From assembly GCA_020284085.1 (NCBI GenBank), contig JACEVL010000078.1, forward strand, positions 1,655,001 through 1,719,000: 64,000 nucleotides of DNA, given 5' to 3'. Shown here one piece after another: positions 1 through 11,726 of the stretch (the stretch's first letter is position 1; every line of letters begins with the position of its first letter). The DNA comes from Aporrectodea caliginosa (taxonomy: Eukaryota > Annelida > Clitellata > Crassiclitellata > Lumbricidae). Made by a program: the position numbers and the translations under genes. The notes below the pieces were generated by a model, which saw only the letters and a program-made list of their open reading frames with translations, was not told the origin of the DNA and did not search any database.

Positions 1-391
1 ATGAAATGGTTGATGACAGGACTGGCCATAGAGCAGTCCATACTCCTCTATATGCAGGAATTCATACCACTGCGGGCGGAATAAAACGGCTCATTACTAA
101 AAGTTATACGAATAAGCCTACATCAACAATTTTTACTTAATTAATAGTTAATTAATTAACTAAAAATAAAATAATTATTGGAGTAATGCATTACAATTTC
201 TAAATCACTTTCCAGACAATTTAAGAAGCCAAAATATTTAAATCACTTCTCAAAGCAAACTAAGAAGCTCATATTCTAATTCAACAAATACAAATGAACT
301 GCACCTTTTAAAATGAAGATTAACTGACAAATTGCTAAGTATGCAATATCAGACAGACATCCAAGCATTAGGAGAGAGTGGAGCTATTTAC
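1..391. other. Gene 1 intron downstream of GBD exon
   Basis: AT-rich sequence without a recognisable exon. Positions about 130-390 match 29730-30021, the stretch just downstream of the gene 2 unit C GBD relic, which shows that the duplicated block extends through this intron and predicts the next gene 1 exon to be a proline/WH2 exon outside the window. Confidence 0.6.
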
Positions 392-584
392 CTGGCATGC
401 GAGGAACTGGCGGAGGTGGACGCCTGGCAACTTTCCGCTGTCTTTCTTTTTTCATACCCTGAATTCCACCATGCTCCTCAATGAAGTTATAAATGAACGT
501 TGCAGTTTCACTGTCCCTCAGCTGCGACGGCGATATACCGATTTCACGAAAAAATGCCTTCATTTCTGAGTCCAACTTGTCCAC
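392..584 (-). CDS. Gene 1 exon 7: WASP GTPase-binding/autoinhibitory domain
   Basis: Acceptor aatctcag (phase 0) and donor G|GTAAAT (phase 1). It encodes VDKLDSEMKAFFREIGIS followed by SQLRDSETATFIYNFIEEHG and GI, very close to the WASP/N-WASP GBD (LDPxLxxLFxxxGISEAQLxDxETSKxIYDFIExxGG). It ends in a polyproline beginning (RRPPPPVPRMP). In WASP this segment folds onto the C helix of VCA to hold the protein inactive. The downstream exons lie beyond the left edge. Confidence 0.92.
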
Positions 585-3500
585 CTGAGATTAAAATATA
601 AAAAGTAACAACTGTCATAAGTATCAAAGCCATAGCTGATTCACCCACCAATGCCTTGTACATTATGATAAGAAAGCTACAAAAGTCATTGGGATTGATT
701 TGAATGATGAAAGTCATATAGGCCTACGCATCAGATCATAAACAGATTATAAACATACATACTCGGTGGTTTCATATCTAAGTTTTTATACGCGAATGCC
801 AATCGCATCAAAAGTTGTATACTGAACTTTCATCAAACGTAAACAAATGTAAAGTCTTTTTTAATAATGACTGTAAGGTAACTTAATAAAGATTTAGCTG
901 ATATGAAATGTTTGTACATCAAAGCTTGTCTTTTTTATTTATTTTATTCCAAAAGTTTAACGACATCCTATGGCTTCTATGGCCGTTGACGTCTTTAACA
1001 AGCAAAAAATTACGTATCAGTTCATTCTACATGTGAAATCGTTCGTTCCTCTTAACATTAGTTTCTTCCAATTTAGTAAGTATATACAAATTCTGTGATT
1101 TGACAGTTTACAGTTCCTTTTTTAATGGCCTTTAAGGCTCTTCTCATTCGCCATAAAGACTCCTTTTGTGGCAATTAAGCTCTTTTCCATTGGCCATTTC
1201 GGCTCTTTTCTATGGCCATTTAGTCTCTTTTAATGGCCATTTTGGCTCTTTTCAATGGCCGTACAGGCTCTTTTCATCGCTATTTTTTAACCTCTCATAA
1301 TAAGAAAATTATTTACAGAAATATTTAAAAACTGTTACATATGTAATATTATATACATTTGCATAAAACTCATTTATATACAACAATCATTTGTTATCTA
1401 ATACCTTTTTTAGACATTTAAGATCATATTTCATTCAGCTTAAGATTCACAGGTGTTTACATAACTAATCACTATATAATATTCAAATTAGTCTGAATAT
1501 GATAAGTCAACTTCACATAATTATACAGAAACCTGCATATTCCATATTAGAAAACTCGATTTATTTATACTCCAGTTAATTCAACTTATATATAAATTAT
1601 TGAATTATTATTGTAATTATTATTGAAACATCATCTATATCGTGCCAGTTAAGAGTCAATATATACATACACATACATATATACATACATGTATATATGC
1701 ACATGCACATATATATATATATACATATTTACTCATACATATATATATTCCTACATGCAATATCTACACAAAATATTGACAATGTTTATGTTTCAATATA
1801 TTATAGGGTGACTCGATAGGTCGTGAACGATTTTGAATGCATACAAATATATGTTATACACAATATAATATGGAAAGTTGTATACTGGAGGATAGGTTGT
1901 TCAAATGAGAATGTTATGCAAAAAAATTAGATTACTAACTCACTTAATAAAATTTTAGCGCCAATATCCGTGACGTCATCAAATTCGTGCCAAGCAAACG
2001 TCCATTTAGGCCGAAAACAATATTGTACGACCATCATTGTTAATCCACACATAATTAATTAATTTGACCTCTTTCTCCAGTATCTCATTAATGTAATAAC
2101 TCGAATTGACTGAAGTTTTATTTGGAATGATATGAAGTTTTGTTAATCCAAGAGATGTCATGCCTCCCACACCAGAACTGAGGGACTGAACTTCACCTGC
2201 AGTGCACATGGAGCGCACGGAACAGAACTTTCTTGTGATCCCCACACAACGTCGTTCTTACTGTTAGGTACGTGGTAGAGTTTGAAGGGCGATTCATCAC
2301 TGAACATAACACGCAACCAATCAATATCCTTAAACTTCTTCGCGAAGTTTACTCGGCGAACTTTGTAAGCATCAGCTAACTTTGGGACTTTTTGTCTCTT
2401 GAAACTCTTCCATTTCAGCGTCGTCCGCATATAGGCCTAACGCCTGATTGTCTCTGCTTCCAGCAAGGCGTTTGTCTTTTAACCGACGTTCAAACTTTCG
2501 CAAACTCTGTCCTCGTCTATATTTAGACTGTTTGATCAGTTTTTGAGCGGCAGCAGTCATCACGGACTTTCGACCACCGTGATATCGATTCCGCAGCCTC
2601 TCGTTTGGACTCTGCTTGTAGCGTTTGGCCCACTTGCTAATCCACGATTTAGAACGACCCAATTTCTTTCATATAACACTGTAACTGTACATTTCTTCCA
2701 ATAATGTAATAGCTTGAGCCCTAATTTGCGATTCATTTAAGGCCGCCATTGCCTAATCGGCGTATTCACTAGTCAATGATAATGCTGCTTGTTCACGCTT
2801 GCTTGGCACGAATTTGATGACGTCACGGATATTGGCGCTAAAATTTTAATAGGTGAGCTAATGGTCTAATTTTTTTTGCGTAACATTCTCATTTGAACAA
2901 CCTATCCTCCAGTATACAACTTTCCATATTATATTGTGTATAACATATATTTGTCTGCATTCAAAATCGTTCACGACCTATCGAGTCACCCTATATTTAT
3001 AAAATTTTCCCATCTCTTATTTTCATAACTAAGTTGTATGCTTCAAGATACAGACTTCTGATTGATAATACATTCTTGATGGTAAAGTCAACCCCCTTTT
3101 CCAAGCATTTCTCATGCAAAGTGCTCGAAATATTATGTTTCTTACATTTAACGAAGATGTGCTCTATAGTCTCTTCTTGTCTTCATCTCCTATTCTCGAC
3201 TATTTATACTCTGTAGCATCTCTAAGTTACGTACAGCATACAGAATCTCACCCGTTCCTGCTACATACACCTGAGACGTTTCAGAGCAATTCGACGTTCT
3301 GTCTCCTCCTCGGTCTTTACGTCAATAGTCCATGCCTTTATCTGCTCCAGAATTGATTACTGCAACTCTCCTTTGGTAGGCCTTCCTAAAGTGCGCCTCT
3401 CCCCTCTTCAATCTGTGCTTAATGCGGCTCCCAGGCTGATACCCCAATTGCCCTGCTTCTCCCACATCTCCTTCTATATGAAAGAACATCTTCATTGGCT

Positions 3501-6500
3501 CCCTCTCACTGCTCGTATCCAGCTTAAGGTTCTCGTTCTTATCGACCGATCTTATTCTGACCTAGCTCCCAAGTACCTCCGCTGACCTAACTTTGCCACC
3601 TCTCACCGTCCGCTTAGCTCACTTGATCGCCTTGACATTCTTGTCCCACGAGCGAGGACTGCTATGGCTAAATCTCGAGCTTTTGCCTTCATTGGGCCTT
3701 CACTATGGAACCAGCTCCTTAAATCAACTCGTTCGTTGATATTAATTAACCCGTGCTTCCATTCGCTGTCTTAAGACCACTGTTTTCGCTCGGAATCTCT
3801 CGCACTGCGAGCGCCTCTGACTGATGGTCACTGTGAGAGGCGCTTTATAAATCTATCAATACAATACAATACAATACAAGCTACTCTAGTTCACGCCTTC
3901 ATTGCCAGTCGCCTTGACTATTGTTCCTCTCTATATGTTGGCCTTCCTCAGAGTCGGATAGGGCGCTTGGAGCGAGTTTTGCGCGCGGCTGCCCGACTGA
4001 TTGGTGGCATTCCTAAGTCGGGTCATGTATCCGACTATATGCGGGATGTCCTGCACTGGCTGCCACTACCACAACGCATCTCATTTAGGGTCTCTGCCTT
4101 CGTTTGGCGTAGCCTCGTTGGCACCGCACCTGCTTATCTGCAGGAGCTATGTCGCTCTATCTCTGCCAATATTGGCCGCCGACCCCTTCGCTCTGCAGTC
4201 CGCGGTGACCTGAGTGTTCCATTTGCACGCACTTCTACAATGCAACATCGGGCCTTCTCGGTTGTGGGACCGAGTATCTGGAATGGGCTTCCTCTTGAGC
4301 TACGTCTCTTACCTAGGAACTCTTCACCTGCATTTTATACCTCTCTGAAAACTATTCTTTTCAGCCGTGGTTGAGCCGGGAGCGCTTCTGAGTAGATATC
4401 TTGAAGGGGCGCTATATTAAGTTTAATTGATTGATTGATTGATTAATCCTTTAACGACTAAAAGTATTGTTTTCACAGTAGCTTTTAATGCCTCTACTTC
4501 TGTAAAGGGTTACATAATAACGACTCTTACGTCATATGCTCCCTTTTCAGCATCCCATCCCACATGTTCTACATGCCTACAAAAGAAACCATGTCACATC
4601 ATCAGAACCAGACAACACGTTATCACAAAGACGAGTTTGCATGTACATGTATCTGGAAGAACGTCTATACAAATCTGTGATTGTAAACACACAAAAAACA
4701 CAAAAAGTTACTCATCGACCACTCCGCTCCTTGGTCAGGAGTTTTTGTTCAAGGAGTTAGGACCACTATGACCCAAAATTGATCTGTTGCCACCATTGGC
4801 CCCTCCATATATGGAAAGTCCTTCCCTCCTCTCAACGTGTTACAATAACCTTTCTTGGTCTCTACCTACAGCCTTTTCCCTCCTCAAAACCTTCTTCTCT
4901 AGGGATTCTCGCACTGGGAGCGTTACTGAATGGCCACAACTGTGAGTGGCGCTATATAAATTAATAAATACAATACAATTATTTTGAAGCTGACAGAGGC
5001 TGATGCACAGCCTGCTCATTGCTCACCTGAATTCTGTTTGAGTTCCAATATCATCCTTGGATATTTTCCCTTCCTTTTCTTTGTCCTCCTTGAGAGTTTC
5101 GATTGATGCAGGAATGTTAGACACTGGAATGGATGAAGCTAAAGAAACAGAAACAAAACAGTTTACAGAGGAAACTGACAATGAAACCACTTTTTGAAAA
5201 AATAAGAGGACCAATGCTGACTGTAATAGTTGCCACTTTCTTCCAAAGCTGCTCTAAAATCTAACAAACAGAACACTGTGGTGGTAAGTATTCAACAACA
5301 TCTTTTTAAAAATGATAGCGTAGGATAGTAACGGTTCATCCTTTCCAGTCAGAACTGTGTTAAGATATAAATTACTTTCTGTCCTGTAGGCCTCAAATTC
5401 CTGCCTCTGGGTTTGCAGTAGAGCGTGTTAACCTTAAGACTGCTGTGCCAACTTGTGATGCAGAAACTAGAATGTAGAGATATTTGCTGAAAGACACTAT
5501 CCGCAGAAAAGCTTTAGTACATTTTTCTATAGAAGAAATTTCAATAATATTTTAATTATTTACATGTTGACAAGACCTTCATAATAACATGTATGGGACA
5601 ATGTATGACATAGTGTCAAGTTACAGTACTGTGATTATTCAAGAACATTTTGATTATTTATTATCAACTGTCTTTCAATAGCGTAACCAAATACAAGCTT
5701 ACGTGTTTGGCTAACTACTGCAGGAGGAGGCGGATCTGGTCCAGTTCTCACTTTAGGTGGAGATGGAGGTCGATTATGATTCCCCATAGCACCAATATCA
5801 CCCTGTTTTGCTAATTAAACACAGATATTAATCACCTTTTATTAAAAATACATATCAACAGCCTAACACTTCTTCAGTGAATGTGTGCAGTTGGCAGGAG
5901 ATGATTTCAACATTTTTAATATGAGATATGAGTGAATGTTGAGAATAAACAAGAAACAAATTCTCTCAGGTGTCATATGTTACAGATTTTGAACAGCTTG
6001 TATAGCATCTATGTTACAAATTCACCACTTAAATAATGCAGAAATTGATGATTTAATATTTCCAACTAAATTTGCAAATCCAAAGGATAGACTGACTACT
6101 AACTCTGATTTAAGATTTAACCTTTGGAGGTTCCAGATGATGATTCGATCCTATTAGCAAACGCGGATATTGACCCAGACTCCAACTACTATAGACCTAA
6201 TACCAGAAAAATATGCTCAAGTGAATATATGACTGTAGGGGAAGTAAATGAAAGGCTCGGGACTTCTGGAGGAAGAGATCCTCACCCCACCCTGTCTATA
6301 ATGCATATAAACTGCCGAAGCTTGGCAAATAAGATAACTGACATACAGTCCCTTATAGCACAATGTAATGTAAATGTGTTAGCGGTAACTGAAACATGGT
6401 TGAGCAAGGCGGAGGCGGAGGGTGTGAGTATTCAGGGTTACCACTGTGTAAGCAAATGTAGAGACACTGGTAGAGGTGGAGGAGTAGGAATTTTTGTTAA

Positions 6501-9500
6501 AAACACACTAGAATATGAAATAATAAAAAATGACAGGATATTTTCAAAATTGAATTCCTTTGAGAGTATGATGGTAAAGATAAAACTGAACAAGGGTAGG
6601 ACAGCTTCCATTGGAGTAATACATCGTCCCTTGGGACAAGTCTTGAAACGCTGTGTTAAGAATTTTATGCATTTTTGTTGCATTGTAAGAATGAGAACTT
6701 GTTCTTGGCTGGAGACCATAACTTGGACCTGCCGAAAATGGATTCACATTTGCCCACCCGCATATTCTATAATATGTTATCATCATACCACCTTCTGCCG
6801 ACCATACTGAGACCAATTCGGATTACTCCTGACACTGCAACTTTTATTGACAATATAGGCTATAACAATGCCATTAATGTAGCAATGTTATGAAATTGCA
6901 CGACATCCACCTACCTCCATCATGAGATAGAATTTTTGAAGCAGGCTGCTGGTTAGTGAAACTAAGACAAGTAATCATCTTCCAGTAATCGCTCAAACTC
7001 GATCGGCACAAAATGTCCAGCAGAACCGTAGCTTTTTCGTAGTCACAAGACTGCTTGCAAATGAACTCTCTTTGTCTTCGGTTAAGAACTCTGAATGTGT
7101 ACAACATGCTGACGATTTCGTCACCAGTAAAATCCAGAAGGTCAACCAGTGCTTCCTGGTTAGCATCTAGAATGCTGGTCTCTAGCTCTGTCAAAGGCCA
7201 GGCTCCACCATACTCCTGACTGTATTCTACCATAACAAAAAAATTAGAATTTACTAAATAAAATATTAAAATATATAAAATTTACTAGCTTAAATAAATA
7301 TTTTGATTTTAATTTTGCAATATAGGCCTACCTTGCAGCTTATAGCTATCAGCATTGTGCTGTCACACCTCTTCAGGCAGTGAACCACGAGAGATTTATT
7401 TTATTCATTCATTAATTAGTGACCTAATAGTAATTGTTCAAGTACTATCTCAAATGCAATTATTTACAATAACACTTGATAATTAATTGATTGATTGATT
7501 GATTGATTCATTCATTCATTCATTCATTCATTCATTAAGAGCATTTATATAGCACCCCTTCAAGAAGCTACTCAGAAGCGCTCCCGGCCCAGCCACGACT
7601 AAAGAAAAAGACTTGAGGGACTTGTAGAACCCTGCCGGATGGCTCAAAAGTAAAGATCGGAGTTTAAACGGGAGGTCATTCCAGATGGAAGGTCCCACAA
7701 CCGAAAAAGCACGGCGCTGCTTAATAGCCAATCGAGCCCGTGGAAATAGGAGATCAACCCTCTTCGTAGATCGAAGCGCCCGATGCGCTGCAACGTCGGA
7801 CACTGGGCGGCAAAGATCACTCAAGTAAGATGGCCAAGAACGCAGCGAGAAACCACAGCAGCAGTGCGGTATGAGATCCGCTGAGACATAGGCATCCAGT
7901 GCAACACATCACGTATGTATGCAGAGACAGGAGAGAACTTAGGAAGTCGTCCAATAAGACGAGCAGCCGAGCGTAGAACTCGATCTAGTCGCCCCAGAAC
8001 CCCAAGGGGAAGGCCAGCAAGTATAGGAGCAACAGTTGTCAATTCGACTAGTAACAAAGGCGTGAACAAGGATCACGACCGCATCGTGAGAGAGAGCGAG
8101 AGACCACTCGAAGCTGACGAATGTGATAATAACAACTCCGTGCAACCAGGTTCACATGTTGAGACAAAGTATAAGCTCAGAGTCAAGAGTAAGTCCCAGA
8201 TCACGAACTGTGACGGAAAAAGTTATGTGAGGAAAGAGCAAGGTAAGTTGTGAAAAGTCGATACCCTGAAGTTGCCTACGGCCACCCAGCCAAATAAGTT
8301 GTGTTTTAGAGGGATCTAAGAGTAGCCGATTGGAGGCCATCCAAGAAGAGAGGACATCCATAGTCAGACACATCTGGCTTACAGTAGCCACCGCATCCGC
8401 CGAATGGATGTGGATGTAGGCTTGCACATCATCGGCAAATAGTTGGTGCAGAAGCCCCTGAGACGCCAGCAAGGGGCAGACATCAGCAATATAAAGAAGA
8501 TATAGCAGTGGGCCCAAGACAGAACCATGGGGCACCCCAAAAGGGTCGGGGACCCAAAGAGACCTGGACGAACCAAGGACTACACAGTTTGAGCAATCAG
8601 CTGGTTAGCAACAATGCGTTCCAGTACTTTAGATAGAAAAGTAACGTTAGCAATGGGGCGATAGTTTGCTGGATCACTTTGATCCAGACCATCGCGCTTC
8701 AAAACTGGTAGGAGAACGGAGCGTTTCTGTGAGACGGGTAAGCACGCCTCACGGATCGAACAGTTGCACAGAATAGTGAGGAAGGGAAGGAGATCGTCAA
8801 TAAGTTCCTGAACAAGAAATGTTGGTGCAGGATCCAGCTCGCACGTCTTGGCGGCAGAGGAGAGGATGAGTCGACGCAGCTCCTCGCTCGAAATCTCCTG
8901 GAGTGCAGAAAGCCGATGCTCCGTGGTAGAAAACGTAGGTGGTGAAGAGTCGGCGGTGGAACTCCGAATGGATGAAATCTTGGCAGAGAATCGCTCCATG
9001 AATACCTCTGCAGAGAACGGCGGAGGAGACTCCGACTGTCGACCACCCCTCTGACAGCCAAGAAGGCCATTGAAAGTGGCCCAGAGCCTCTTCGGCTCCT
9101 TCGACTGGCGAGTGATGATGTTCTCCCAGTATTCACGTTCTCCGGCGCGGCACGAGGCATGCATTTCTCTAACGAAGCGGACCCACGCGGCCCGATCAGC
9201 TGGAGAGCGCGTTCTTCTCCAGATTCTCTCAAGTTGTCTTACATGTCGTCGGAGCTTCCGGCACTCTGCATCAAACCACGGAGAAGACGGACGGTAGCGC
9301 GACTGAATGCTGCGCACCGGTAGAAAGGTGTCTATGAGACCAGACAACGCGGTCTCATAAGAGCTGAACAACTCTGTTGTAGAGCGCCCGGTGGACGACT
9401 GAAGATCGGCAAAGAGAGGATGAGCTCGGAGTGCTGAACGGAATACAGAATGGTCAAGACTTTTCCCTTGACGGATCTGACGAACGGCGATGAGAAGAGG

Positions 9501-11204
9501 CTCATAGATGAAGGGAATTGAGGCAGCGATGAGACCATGCATGGTCGGAGAGAACAGGAGGAAAGACAGTCACATCTGACACCCGACAGTCATCTCTGGT
9601 GACGATGACGTCGAGCCAGCCACCCAGCAAGTGAGTGGGTTCTGTGACACGTTGCTTAAGCCCGAACTGTTCCAGAACCGCAGCAAATTCCATGGATTCC
9701 GAGAGCGATGAGTCCTCTAGATGTAAGTTGAGGTCCCCGGTGAGAACCAGCTGCGTGTTGTGAAGCGCAAATTGTTCCAATAGAGCCAAGAGCTCTTCGA
9801 AGAACGCCGACGAGGGAGGGGACACTGGTCACTATAGATTACAATGACATTGGTCACTATAGATTATAGGATGACATTGGTCAGAATAGGTTGCAACATC
9901 ACATTGGTCACTGTACACTGTAGGTTGTAAGGTGACACTGGCCACTAGAAGTGCAATAAAACATTGGTCGCTAAAGGTATATACAATAACATTGATCACT
10001 GTATGTTGCAAGATGACATTGGTGTTGTGAGATGACATTGGTGTTGTGAGATGACATTGGTCATTATAGGTAACTAAAGGTAGGTTGCAAGATGACACTG
10101 GTCAGTGGTCACTATAGGTTGTAAGAAGACACTGTTAACTACAGGTTGTAAGATGACATTGGTAACTTTAGGTTGTAAGATGACATTGGTTATTGAAGAC
10201 TTAAATAGATTGCTGCGAAAATGCAGTATTTTATCGGTATCTCAAGCAGAGCTGGGTAACTAATCGATTAGCTTCTAATCGATTAGCTAATCGATGAGAC
10301 CAAGCAGCTATTTCTAATCGATTAGCTACAAGATTTTGTTAATTCTAATTCTAATCGTTTGGCAAATTTCAGTAGCGAATTCTAATTCTAATCGATTAGC
10401 AATTTAAACAAATTGTGCCCATCTCTGGTCTAGTGTTTAGATAACTCTGACATAAAATATTGTAAAGAAAACATGAGCTAACTTAAATTAAATTGAACTG
10501 ACTCGTTTTACTGGAAAACTGCCACTCTGTTGTAGTTCTAAAAATATTCTGAGTGTCATTAGTCAAAAAACAGTTGATAAAAAGAGTGAACTGCCCTTTA
10601 TCTTAATAAAAAAAGTTGCAGACATCCACAATTAAAATTTACGGAACCAACCTCCTTTGGCAGTCACGTAGTTGACTAAATGTTCCTGATGGGTGTCTTT
10701 AAGTGCATGAAAAAGTTCTGTAAGTTTCTCATTTTTAGTTACAAATTCCAACAACCGTGAATTCTTCTCGTGAGATGTGCTTAGCTTTCTAACTTCTTCA
10801 ATCACTTCTCTTGATAAAGCTTTCAAGGTCAACAGTTTGTCCAGAATACCAAAGTCTGGATTCATTCGCTCAACAAGCACTTTGTTAATTTCTGGTATCG
10901 CAACATTGTTCAACGTATTTTCGTTTATTTCAACTGAAACGAAACAAAAGAATTCATGACCATAAACCACGACAGCTGCCCTGAGGTAAGTCAGTCAGAG
11001 AAGCAAACGTGGACCACATCATCATCAGTTGCTCACAATATTATTTGTATTATTATTATTATTTTTTGCCCCGAGGTATACAGGATCCCTCAGGGACTTA
11101 GAAATTACTAGCTGATGTAATTTGTCTGGAGATGACCCTACTCGTCGTTGTTATTATTATTATTAATATTAATATTATTACTAGTAGTACTATTATTATT
11201 ATTA

Positions 11205-11280
<76 letters not shown>

Positions 11281-11633
11281 GCATTTATTAAGAACCACAA
11301 CCTAATGAACAAGCATCAATCGATGGTGCTGAGCACCAGACATTCACAATTCCACATGCAACATAAAATCGGTGCTGTAAATAGTCATTCCATTAGATTC
11401 GTTACAATTGGATAAAATGAACAAGCTCCTCATAATAAATGGTGAAAGTTGACTTTCCAATTGTCAGTGTAGGACTTCTTCGAGGTACCTATACATGAGC
11501 CAGCTTGCTGGAGGTTTGAATTCGTGCTTTCCTCATAACAAAGCAAGCGCTCCATCTAATCAGCTAACACACTCAAAATAATTATCAATCTTAAACTCTC
11601 TCTCACACACACACGCGCGCGCACACACATACA

Positions 11634-11726
<93 letters not shown>

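Noticed and set aside
9832..10098. SDQCH repeat protein
   Set aside because: Encoded by a minisatellite with indels that shift the frame.
11098..11298. Polyisoleucine ORF on the minus strand
   Set aside because: Direct translation of an ATT microsatellite; likewise the Asn/Ile frames at 16217-16606.
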